Assembly (NCBI RefSeq): GCF_042186555.1
Contig: NC_133332.1
Span: 121,575,375-121,639,374 of the forward strand
Direction of reading: 5' to 3'
DNA: 64,000 nucleotides
Source: Aquarana catesbeiana
Taxonomy: Eukaryota; Chordata; Amphibia; Anura; Ranidae
Shown here: one piece after another, positions 54,897 through 64,000 of the stretch
How the letters are laid out: the number at the start of each line of letters is the position of its first letter
How positions within the stretch are numbered: the stretch's first letter is position 1
Notes under the pieces: generated by a model
Told to the model about the DNA's origin: nothing
What the model saw: only the letters and a program-made list of their open reading frames with translations
Database searches by the model: none
Translations under genes and position numbers: made by a program

Positions 54897-56458
54897 TTTG
54901 TTATTTGGCCAGTTTACATGCAGACAATATATAAGCATAACCCCAGACAAATAGCTAAAAACATTGATGAAAAATACACAAATGAGAGCTGTTTTACCTG
55001 CCAAAGGAATTGTTATTCTGTCCACCCAGAGACCTACAAAGACCCGCCGCAGAGCACAGCCGGTGTTGATATGGTCATATTGTCTCTCATCCCCTAGGCT
55101 CACTAGACACAAAAAAGGTAGCAGAAGATTTAGGAAGTCATCCCTGTGCTCACTTTCCACCTATCAGCATGCTTCTTATTATAACATGTGCACATGATAC
55201 ATCTGATTGGCTCCCAGTGCTCCATCTCCAGCTCCAATTCTGAGCACTGCTGTACAGGGAATTGTAACACTACCATTCTGAAGTCTAATTTAGGTATACA
55301 CGCTGGTTGCATTCAATGGTTTATTCAAGAACGCAGATCTGAATTAACTTGTAAATTTTATATCTGCCTGGAGTTTGGCTTTAGGGGCTCATAGACTAAA
55401 TTAGAAGAAATGTTTTCAGAAAAAAGATTGGATAGGATAGGAACTCTATTGATCCTCCCCTGATAAGTAGTGATAGGTGGATTGCTGCAGGTTGCCTTTC
55501 CTGATAGTCTGCACATGCTAAACATAAATACTCACCCAATGGAGTGTTTGTGGATATACCATAAAATTTGGATGTCTATTCTGGAACATCTGATCATTTT
55601 ATGATACTTCTAGCTACCTTAGGGTAGTTTTTTTTTAAATAAACAGAGGCTATACATTTTATGTGATGTGTATTGCACGCAGTTTACTGACTGTCAGGAT
55701 AAAAACAGGTACAAAAACAAAAAACTGACAGCATCTAGTTAAAGAATGGTTTTATATGTAAATCTGTTAAAAATATAACAAGAAGTCACCTTGAAAATGT
55801 ATTTTTCCATAAATATGTTTTGTACTGAAGGGATTTTACATATTGTCAATAATTGTAAATAAATGCAGATAACTTTGGACTCTCTTTTTAGGGTTATCAG
55901 TCACGTACTGTTGGACCATCTATGCAAAGTGATATTTACTTTATAAGAGAAATTGACTTCTATTTAATACACCATGTGGCAACATTGAGGCTATTACCCC
56001 ATCCCTCACTATATGCCAGTTAGTAGATGTTTAAAGGGGACTCATCAGAAAATTTCACAGTTCACATGAATCAATATGGCACAGGTCAAATTACCAAGTC
56101 ACATTACTATTTTTATTATTTTTAAAAGCAATTTTTGTGCCATGAATATTAAAAAAGAGAAATGCAAAGGCACAACCAGGGCATAGAAATTGTATATGCA
56201 ACAAGAGCATATGGCAAAATACATGTACATATTCAATACTTTACACTGTTTATAGTTTCAAGGTATTAAAAGGTTACAATGTTGATATGATTATTTGCAT
56301 TAAATCCCACTCCAGTTTAACCTTTTTTTGGATATACCTGTAAAAAGTTAATACTTCAGAGATTTCAAACCACTTCCTGTCCCAATCTCAGCGGGGACAC
56401 AAAACCAAATTAGGGCCTGACAGGGGGCTAATATACCTTCTTTACTCAATATAACTCC
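54897..56458. other. No recognised feature
   Basis: AT-rich, no repeated structure or coding motif noticed on either strand. Confidence 0.45.
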
Positions 56459-56612
56459 CATAGACACCAATGATGGGACACTATTCCTCCCACTGTCACC
56501 ACTGATGGGGCACTATTCCTCCGAACTGACACCAATGATGGGGCACTATTCCTCCCATTTATACCAACGATGGGGCACTATTCCTCCCATTAATATCAAC
56601 AATGAGGCATTA
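56459..56612 (+). repeat. 32-bp minisatellite, about 5 copies
   Basis: The unit is marked by 'gatggggcactattcctccca' with starts at 56472, 56504, 56537, 56569 and 56601. Confidence 0.9.
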
Positions 56613-56794
56613 ACACATTAACATTTGCTTGCTGGAACTCTGACCAAGTGGAACTAGACTAAGTGGTGAGTTAAAAACCAGAGTTTAAAACAGGAGGTTA
56701 TAACAGGCCTCATCAAACCTGTAAGTAACATCTGAAATTTCCTGTTAGATATATTAATATTGTAACTGTAAAAATACAGGTTAGCAAGATTGAA

Positions 56795-58290
56795 GGTTTT
56801 GTGCAGTGCACAGTGTGCCACATGTATACAACAATGGAGCAATAGCTCCAGGATGGATACCACTGCGACAGATGTGAGCAGGTTGCCCTTCTAGAAGCTT
56901 GCATTAGAGATCTGGAGGACAAAATTGCAACACTGGGCAAAACTGACAAAATTGAAAGGGGTCCTTTTGGCTAGTGGGTTTAATGGGGAAGGTGGAGGGG
57001 GTAAGCCAGGATTATCAGGTAGGAACATCGGTTAATACAGTTAGAGGGAATGGTAGGTGCTCACAGAAAAAAAAGGCCAGCCCTGGGTTTGAGCACCCTA
57101 ACAGATTCGTTGGGTGAAGATGTGGGGGTATCAAGCTCAGAGGTGTCAGCCCTAGATGTTACTGCTCCCCCTAACAGCCGGGAGAGCAGCCCATCTACTA
57201 GGGGTGGTGAGGGGAGTGCAGGTAGGCCTAGACAAAAAGAAATAGGGTAGTGGCGCAACCAATTAGGTAAATAAATAATATCACAAGTCCATTACATTTG
57301 TCCTTCGAGCAGGAGAGCTTGGTGTAATGGAGAAAAACAGTCCATGTGTCAGGGACAGCCATATGGGGAACGTAGAAGCAAGCTCCAAGCATATGAAAAG
57401 AAAAAGAGAGAAAGGTGCCTCTGAGTTAAGACTGTAGATTTATTTATGACATAGGTACATTTAAAACTCACATTGAGGTTCAGGAGAGTAGGCACACAAA
57501 GGGGCAATTGGACACTGTCATCTTTCCCTGCTATAGAACATTCCCACGGCTCTCTCAACCAGAGATGTTGGCTATCCCGTCCAGCAGGATGCTAGACTAT
57601 CAAAGGAGATCCCAGAGTGAGGCTTGGAGAGCGGCCAGAGCTCAATGGTGAGGGCTGGAACGCAGCTGGGGTGTGACAGCGTCAGTGAGGTGCTCGCGAC
57701 GATGTTTCGGACATGCGCACTGGACAGTTCTACACAGAGCACGCTCCTTTCTCAAGTCCTAGTCCTAGACAGTTGATGGTAACAGGGGATTCTATATTCA
57801 GAAGGAATGATAGAATAATTTGTCGCCAGGATTGCCTCAACTGAATGGTTTGCTGTCTCCCTGGTGCCAGGGTTTGGCATGTGGTGGACCAGGTTGATAA
57901 ATTACTGGGAGGGGCTGGGCATGACCCAGATGTCTTGGTCCACGTTGGAACCAATGACAGAATATATGGAAGGTAGAGGCTCCTTAAGAACCAATTTAAA
58001 GAACTAGGCTGAAAATTGAAGGGAAGGACCTCTAAGGTGATATTCCCTGAAATATTGCCTGTGCCATGCATATCAAAGGCAGGGGGTGATTAGAGAGCTG
58101 AATGCATGGCTAAAGACCTGGTGTAATGAGGAGGGATTTGGGTTTTTAGAGCACTGGGCTGACTTTTCATTGGGGTGCAACCTATATGCTAAAGATGGTT
58201 TGCACCTAAATGGAAAGGGGGTCTACTGTGCTGGGGGATAGGTTTTTGGGAAGGCTGGAGGAGTATTTAAACTAGGATTGTGGGGGGGAT
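56795..58290 (+). pseudogene. CR1 ORF1, split; zinc-binding N-terminus and esterase-like domain
   Basis: The first part (56795-57250) has 'CDRCEQVALLEACIRDLEDKIATL', the cysteine-rich plus coiled-coil start of CR1 ORF1. The second part (57770-58290) reads 'VTGDSIFRR', 'VLVHVGTND' and 'GLHLNGKG'. These are the GDS, GTND and HLN blocks of the SGNH/GDSL esterase-like domain found in ORF1 of many CR1 elements. About 515 bp of foreign DNA (57251-57765) splits them. Stops are present in both parts. The role of the esterase domain in CR1 is not settled. Confidence 0.7.
57251..57765 (-). mobile_element. Insertion in CR1 ORF1, Penelope-type repeat piece
   Basis: The words 'gacgatgtttcggacatgcgcactgg' and 'cacgctcctttctcaagtcc' are typical of frog repeats with a ribozyme-like segment (CTTGAGAAAGGAGC ... 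CCGAAACATCGTCG on the minus strand). The CR1 ORF1 reading resumes at its right edge. The affiliation is an inference. Confidence 0.45.
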
Positions 58291-58341
58291 GGTGAATTAG
58301 ATTATAATGGGGCAGACAGGTCAGACAGGGGTCAGCCCCTA

Positions 58342-59271
58342 TTGGTGGGTGGAATGGGGAAAGATGGGAGGGCTATGGCAGATGATATAAAGGTTCCTAT
58401 GTTACAAACAACCATTGGAAATGGTACTATCTGTACCAAAATAAGAAATATGCAACATACGTTTGCAAAATGTGACAATGAATTAATGTATTTGTTCACC
58501 AATGCCAGAAGTTTGCCAAGCAAAATAGGTGAGTTGGAAGCTCTGGTGCACAGGGAGAACTATGATCTAATTGGTATTGCTGAATCTTGGCTTCATTCTT
58601 CTCATGACTGGACTATTAATATTCTTGGCTATGTTCTCTTTCGGAAAGACAGGGTAAAACAGAGGGGTGTTGGTGTCTGTCTCTATGTGAGAAGTGATCT
58701 CAAAGCGAGTGTGAAAGGGGACCTAGTTGATGGAGAGTGTGATGAGTCTGAAGCATTATGGGTGGAACTGTACATGGGTGTGCTTACTACAAAGGTTGTC
58801 ATTGGAGTTTGTTATAGACCTCCCAGTGTTAGTGAGGAGGTGGAGACTCAGCTCCTTGCACAGATGGAAAGGGCTGCAAGGGCTGGGACAGTGATAATAA
58901 TGGGGGGTTTTAACTACCCGGAAATTGACTGGAGTAATAGCACTGCCGGGACAGTTAAAGGGCAAAAATGTATAAACCTATTACAAGACAATTTTATAGT
59001 CCAGTTTATTGAGGCCCTGACTAGGAATGAAGCTCTGCTGAATTACCAATATTCATATAAAAAACATCTGGGTAGCAGTGACCCTAACATGATTTCATTT
59101 AAGGTTAGCTGTAAGCAACAAACACATACGGGTAAGATAAAAACAATTAATGGGTTACTAAACTTTTGTTATTTTTTAAATAACAAACATATCATACTTA
59201 CCTCCACTATGCAGTTCGTTTTGCACAGAGTGGCCCAGAATCTTTTCACCTTAATGCAAAGGATGCATTAA
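58342..59271 (+). pseudogene. CR1 ORF2 endonuclease domain, active site damaged
   Basis: The 309-codon frame encodes the AP-like endonuclease of CR1 ORF2. It has 'LFTNARSLPSKIGEL' (Asn), 'DLIGIAESWL' (Glu), 'VVIGVCYRPPSVSEE' and 'IIMGGFNYPEIDW'. In active CR1 the last segment is GDFNYP; here the catalytic Asp is Gly. Further on 'GSSDPNMISF' replaces the usual SDH with SDP. Two key residues are therefore lost. The frame then runs into the inserted repeat at 59150, so the last 40 codons are not CR1. Confidence 0.85.
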
Positions 59272-59304
59272 GCTGAAAAAACACAAGGGTTTACAACCCC
59301 TTTA
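59150..59304 (+). repeat. Short copy of the 2100-2402 repeat inside CR1
   Basis: 'ttaaataacaaac', 'catacttacctcc', 'tgcagttcgttttgcacagagtgg' and 'gggtttacaacccctttaa' follow in the same order as at 2100-2402, with the middle part missing. Confidence 0.75.
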
Positions 59305-59399
59305 ACTTTAAGAAAGAACATTTTCCAAGGATGAGGGCTGGTCTCCAGGACTTGGACTGGGAGGGAATCTTGGCATCAATGAACACAGAACAGAAATGA

Positions 59400-60513
59400 G
59401 AATTCTTCAAAGTGACTGTATGTAAATTTGCTGCAAAGTATATTCCCATGGACAATAAGTTTAAAAGGCTAAAAACAAAACCTATGTGGCTCACAGCCAA
59501 AGTTAAAATGGCTAAAAATAATAAAAAAGAGCTTTTAAAAAATATACAAATGAAGGGATGCTATAATTGTTTAAATGCTACAAAGAATATAACAGAATAT
59601 GTAAAAAGGAAATCAAAGATGCAAAAATTCAAAACGAATGACAGATTGCAAAAGATAGTAGGACAAACCCCCAAAAATTCTTCAAATATATTACTAGTAA
59701 AAAGGTCAGGTCTGAGCATGTAGGCCCTTTACAAAATAACCTAGAGTGGGTGACTGGGGACAAAGGGAAGGCAAATTTATTAAATACTTTCTTCAGCTTA
59801 GTGTATACAAAGGAGCATGGCAGAGCTCAAGTCCATAATGGGAGTGGTAGTGACACAGCCCCAAATGATCCACAATGGCTATGATATGGTCCATAAATAT
59901 TTAGACAGAATAAAGGTGAATAAAGCACCTGGACCAGATGGCATCCACCCACGGATCCTAAAAGAATTGAGCTCTGTCATTTCAAGGTCATTGTTTCTAA
60001 TATTTAGGTACTCGTTAATGACTGGAATGGTACCACTGGATTGGCGCAGGGCCAATGTGGTGCCCATATATAAAAGTGATCAAAGTCTTTACCAAGTAAC
60101 TATAGACCTGTTAGTTTAACATCTATAGACGGGAAGATACTGGAGAGTTTAATAAAAGACCACATAGACTAGTTCTTGCTGGAAAAAAAATATTTTAAGC
60201 AATAGACAGCATGGATTCATGAAAGACAGAAGTTGTCAAGCAAACCTGATTTATTTTTATGAGGAGGTAAGTAAAACCTTGAACACAGGGGTGGTTGTGG
60301 ACGTGGTATACCAGGATTTTGAAAAAGCGCTTAACACAGTTCCCCACACACGGCTCATGTGTAAGGTAAAGTCTACAGGCTTGGAAAGATCAACTTGTAA
60401 ATGAATAGAAAACTGGTTAAAAGACAGATATCAGAGAGTATTGGTTAATTATTCTTACTCTGAATAGTCTAAGGTTATCAGTGATTGTCCCCCATGGTTC
60501 AGTGCTGGGGCCC
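59400..60513 (+). pseudogene. CR1 reverse transcriptase, first part, broken
   Basis: The linker (59412-59723, 'KTKPMWLTAKVKMA...') and RT pieces follow: 'NKAPGPDGIHPRILKEL' and 'MVPLDWRRANVVPIYK' (59817-60119), 'FMKDRSCQANL' and 'VVDVVYQDFEKALNTVPH' (60219-60404). The latter is motif A with Asp kept but the later FD changed to LN. 'VPHGSVLGP' is readable near 60490. Then a MITE interrupts the gene at 60514 in motif B. Confidence 0.8.
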
Positions 60514-60958
60514 TAATGCAGGCCATACACGATGCGAATTTCGACCGATCCATCAAACGATAAACCAAAGTGGCGTTCACATACAGCATGCGTGTACCAT
60601 CAATTAGGTACCAAAATCGTACTTCCAAACACTGTTTTCATGCCAATAGAGGAAGTGATGTAATGTTTAACCTTTTAACCACACCTCTACTGGACACACC
60701 GCTACTGTACAAAATCGGGTCGAACTTTCCGGGATCATGCGCAGCTCTGTTTCTTAGGTCAAATCATCCAACTCTCCCATTAATGATTCGAAATTTGGAT
60801 GGTTTACGTAGAAAAACCCAACATGTTGGATCAGTCAATTTCGGCTGTCGTACGAAAATCATGTGTCGCGCATACCACACTAATGATACGAAAAACTAAC
60901 GATTTTACTTTCGATTTTTATTTTCGTTCAAAATTCCCATCGTGTATAGCCAGCATTA
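60514..60958. mobile_element. Harbinger-like MITE inserted in CR1 RT
   Basis: Left 'TAATGCAGGCCATACACGATG' and right 'CATCGTGTATAGCCAGCATTA' are inverted repeats, with TAA/TTA at the edges (60514-60516, 60956-60958). The RT reads through if the element is taken out, so the insertion is clear. It is a different family from the 'GTACACACG' MITEs. Confidence 0.8.
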
Positions 60959-61884
60959 CTTTTTAATATCTTTATGAATGATATAGGGTCTGAAATTAAA
61001 AGTAACATTTCTGTCTTTGCAGATGACACTAAACTATGCAGTGGAAATAAGTCCTTACAGGATGTCTCCAACTTACAAGCCAACCTCAATGCACTGTGTA
61101 ATTGGGCAATTAAGTGGCAAATGAGGTTTAATGTTGATCAATGTAAAGTTATGCACTTGGGAGCTAAGACTATGCATGCATCATACATACTAGGGGGAGT
61201 ACAACTGGGGCAATCCATAGTGGAGAAGAATCTGGGGGTTTTGGTAGATCATAAGCTCAATAATAGCATGCAACGCCAAGCTGCGGTTTTCAAAGCGAGC
61301 AAAGTCCTTTCTTGTATTAAGAGAGGTATGGACTCCAGAGAGGGAGATATCATTTTGCCCCTGTACAAATCTTTAGACCACATCTGGAATATGCAGTTCA
61401 GTTTTGGGGGATAAAAAAGGATATTAGGAAACTGGAGAAAGTGCAGAGAAGGGCGACCAAACTGATAAGAGGCATGGAGGAACTCAGCTATGAGGAAAGC
61501 TTAGAGGAACTGAATCTATTCCCTCTTGAGAAGAGGAGATTAAGGGGGATATGATCAACATGTACAAATACATAAGTGGTCCATATAGTGAACTTGGTGT
61601 TGAGTTATTCCCTTTCAGGTCATCACAAAGGACATAGGGGAACTCTTTACGTCTAGAGGAAAAAAAGATTTCATCTGCAAATGTGGAAAGGTTTCTTCAC
61701 AGTAAGAGCTGTGAAAATGTGGAATAGACTCCCTCCAGAGGTCGTTCTGGCAAGCTTAGTAGATTGTTTATAAAAAAAAGGCCTGGATTCTTTCCTAAAA
61801 GTACCTAATATAACTGGATACTAATTATAGGTAAAGTTGATCCAGGGAAAATCCGATTGCCTCTCAGGGGATCAGGAAATAATT
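60959..61884 (+). pseudogene. CR1 reverse transcriptase, second part and 3' end
   Basis: The frame resumes with 'FMNDIGSEIKSN' and the catalytic 'VFADDTKL' (about 61013-61036), and goes on through 'CNWAIKWQMRFNVDQCKVMHLG', 'EKNLGVLVDHKL' and 'LSCIKRGMDSREGDIILPLY' to a stop at 61412. The thumb and C-terminal residues ('KVQRRATKLIRGMEELSYEE') continue in another frame to about 61800. The 3' end words ('gatccagggaaaatccgattgcctc', 61840) are cut by the DIRS element. Confidence 0.82.
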
Positions 61885-64000
61885 TTTCCTGACAGGCTCC
61901 ATGGCAGCATACGTGTGGGTAGGCTCCGCCTCCATAACTACCCAATAGGACCCCCTCTCCCATAAAGCTTTGCTCTAGGCTGCTATCCATGTTCCTTTTT
62001 TGTCCTCCTCCGTAGGACCAGGTGTTGGTTCTCCTACCTGAAGAGAAAACCTCCCTACGATCGATGATGCCGAGTGCCAAAGATTCCTCCGATAGGCCCT
62101 GACTGTTAAGCAGGGTATGGAGTGTAAAGCAGAGTAGCGCTGAAGATTGGATCGGTTCGTCTATGTGCGCACGGTCTATTGCCTAATGTTTCAGGCGACC
62201 ATTATCTGCTGCCAAGTCCGGTGTGTGTGTGTATGGATGGCGTTCCTCGGCCCAGGTGATCGTAGGTGGAGGGGTAAGTTTTCAAATTTATATACATGGC
62301 AGCAGTGTTTATGTGTTGTTGGTACCTTTTCCGTGTGTTTATTTCCCATCACTGGTGTCCAAGCTGGTACAGTCGCTTCCTGCGTTCCAGCAGCCGCTCT
62401 CTCGTTTCATTTCCGGGTATCGGCGTGCGCTCTGCGCATGCGCGGATCTGATACGAAGTCGAGGCTTGGTTCGTGCATGCGCGCGAGCGTCTCGCGTCTG
62501 ACGTCGGCGATGACGTCACGGGCGCCACTTTCAAAGCTGTGGAAAGCTTACAGAGCCCCGGGAACGTTCGTGGGGGATACGGCGACTTCCCGGGGCGACT
62601 ATCTTGACGGTTCAAGGTAAGACAATCTCTATTGTCTGGGTATGAGGTCGTTTGTCAAACCAGCTGATGTGTGAATCTGTCTCAGCAGTTTCCTGTTGTG
62701 TTGACACTGTGGACTCCTCACTGCCCCCTAGTGGTCAGCCCGCTTGTAGCAGGTATTTTTGCAGTTATGCTTTTCTACCTGTGCAAGGATTGAGAGTAGG
62801 ACACCAGCTGATTTCTGTCTCTATCTTTTCTGTGCTTCTTTTCTCACAGCCTTCCTAGGTCTGTTCCACACCGTAGTTCCCATAAAGGAAGTGGATCATC
62901 AAAATCACACCACCGGCAATCTTCCTCCAGGTCTAGCCATCATAAATCTCCTTTCAGATCTGAACAGCGCAATAAAAATCCTTCTCACCCCCCTTCATCT
63001 CACTCTAGAGAGAGATCAGGAAAATCATGCTGGGGGTGCAGGATGCCTGTTCCAGGAGGCAATTCTCTCTGTGATCACTGCTTCTTTAAAGCTGCAGATG
63101 AGAGGGATGGTGCGGACCAGCGTTTGGAATCTATGATGAGACGGGTTGTGAAAGAATCTCTACAGGAAAGAGAGGCTCAACAGCCCCGTGATTCCCCATC
63201 AGACCCATTATGCCCTCCAGTGGGTGAGGGTTCTGTACATGAGACATGGGAGTCTTCCCAGCCAAATCACCCTTCTGCTCCTGTTTCAGACAGCGAATCG
63301 GATCTGGAAGATCCTGGTGTGGGGTTTGAATACGCTTTAGTCCCTTCTTAGGTGAAGGCAGTAAAAGAGGCCCTGAAGTGGGAAGATCCAGTTACTTCCC
63401 CCCCAAAACAGAGAAAGTTTTTCAAGCAGCTCAATAAGGAGCGTCAATATTTTCCTTTTCTCTCTGAGCTGGGTGATGTAATTTCTGAGGAATGGAGCAA
63501 GATGGACAAGAAAAGTTCCATGCAGACAAAGGTCTTGAAACTATATCCTTTTAAGGAAGAGGAAGTAAAACACCTTGAATCAGCTCCATTAGTGTATACA
63601 GCACTGATGAGACTAGAAAGATATGTAATGCTCCCCTTAGAGGATGCTGTATCTTTTAAAGATCCTTTGGGAAGACGAATTGATTCAGATTTAAAGGGTC
63701 TACCTGACGTCAGGAATGGCATGTAAGCCAGTACCTGCGATAGCTGCAGTCTCCAAAGCTTTGGAATCTTGGTCTGATAATGCGGATGCGTTCCTAAGAG
63801 GTATCTCTACTGAAACAGTGAAAGATTCTCCTATTCAGGAGATCAGGCTGGCATCAGCCTTTCTTGGGGAGGCCTCTATTGAAGTCTGGTTTCCTCCCTC
63901 AAGACAAAATCAGAGACGCAATTTTCCTAGAAGACAAAACTCTGATCACGCTAGGGAAGTGCGCAGCTATTGACCTGGTCGGGAGTTTTCAAGGTCCTGG
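61885..64000 (+). mobile_element. DIRS element, 5' part, continues beyond the window
   Basis: It starts with the terminal words 'tttcctgacaggctccatggcagcatac', the same as the DIRS ends at 4863 and 16.2-16.47 kb, inserted in the CR1 3' end. A leader of about 1 kb (CpG-rich at 62380-62600, with TGACGTCA at 62511) precedes gag (about 62880 to the window end). No target duplication can be tested because the right end is outside. Confidence 0.75.
62880..63973 (+). pseudogene. DIRS gag-like ORF1 with a stop and a frameshift
   Basis: The frame is open from about 62857. A serine/arginine/histidine-rich N-terminus is followed by a zinc-ribbon-like CX2CX10CX2C cluster ('CWGCRMPVPGGNSLCDHC', 63030-63085). 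The first methionine is 63043, inside this cluster, so the true start lies upstream. An in-frame TAG at 63349-63351 interrupts the protein; the same phase continues with 'VKAVKEALKWEDP' to 63726. Near 63690-63700 one base is lost relative to the family, and the protein goes on in another phase ('ACKPVPAIAAVSKAL', 63716-63973). The relic at 227-640 shows the same later blocks. Confidence 0.78.

Larger units (their letters stand above)
56700..61884 (+). mobile_element. CR1-type LINE, near full-length but with nested insertions
   Basis: In order there are ORF1 (56795-58290), ORF2 endonuclease (58342-59110), RT (59400-61750), and the 3' end. The 3' end is cut by a DIRS element at about 61885. Three pieces are inserted: 57251-57765, 59150-59304 and 60514-60958. 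Stops and frameshifts are common, so it is an old copy. The second CR1 relic of the window is at 33245-34900 on the other strand. Confidence 0.82.

Noticed and set aside
62147..62620. 157-codon plus-strand frame
   Set aside because: CpG-rich leader of the DIRS element; no family similarity, and it does not join the gag frame.
1..64000. tRNA, rRNA or snRNA genes
   Set aside because: I looked for typical B-box words and cloverleaf ends and saw none; a covariance search would be needed to exclude them.

Overview
The window is vertebrate nuclear DNA, most probably from a frog and within frogs most likely a ranid. The grounds are one intron-split vertebrate gene, no prokaryotic-style gene packing, and a dense mix of L1, CR1, Penelope-like, DIRS, ERV, Tc1, piggyBac-, Harbinger- and hAT-type repeats of the kind that fills large amphibian genomes. 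The only host gene I can support is a non-visual opsin of the TMT/encephalopsin group on the plus strand. Its last three coding exons lie at 35208-35536, 47906-48139 and 50381-50593. Its first exon is not visible in the window.

Layout: 1-2.1 kb is a decayed DIRS element (gag, reverse transcriptase, RNase H). From 2.4 to 24.1 kb runs a large, old, interrupted inverted repeat. Its left arm (pieces at 2403-3020, 4338-4862 and 13105-13235) has been split by a Tc1-like DD37E transposon and by a block in which a hAT-like MITE received a full-length L1 (5041-12915, 14-bp target duplication), which itself received a foldback element (5156-6353). Between the arms lie MITEs, a microsatellite, the 3' end of a DIRS element (15.1-16.5 kb) and the 5' part of an old LTR retroelement with a broken gag-like gene (17.9-20.1 kb). 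The right arm (20104-24110) carries an AT-rich palindromic satellite. From 27368 to 32850 is a 5.5-kb TTAA-bounded piggyBac-type non-autonomous element packed with tandem and inverted repeats. A CR1 fragment follows at 33.2-34.9 kb.

The opsin locus occupies 35.2-51.1 kb. Its 12.4-kb second intron holds a foldback element (36.7-38.6 kb), a Penelope-like element with a GIY-YIG endonuclease remnant and a 2 x 602-bp tandem repeat (38.9-42.0 kb), a short TTAA-bounded sibling of the 5.5-kb element (40457-41415), and several MITEs. Its third intron holds two MITEs with TAA/TTA ends.

Beyond the opsin come more MITEs, a 24-bp and a 31-bp tandem array (52.4-53.6 kb), a region with a long hairpin (54.44-54.55 kb), a 32-bp minisatellite (56.46-56.61 kb), a CR1 element carrying at least three nested insertions (56.7-61.88 kb), and the 5' end of another DIRS element that inserted into the CR1 tail and runs off the window.

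Apart from the opsin, no genes here appear to work together in a pathway. The other coding sequences are transposon proteins, nearly all broken. The best preserved is the L1: intact ORF1, all visible endonuclease and RT motifs, and one apparent frameshift in ORF2.
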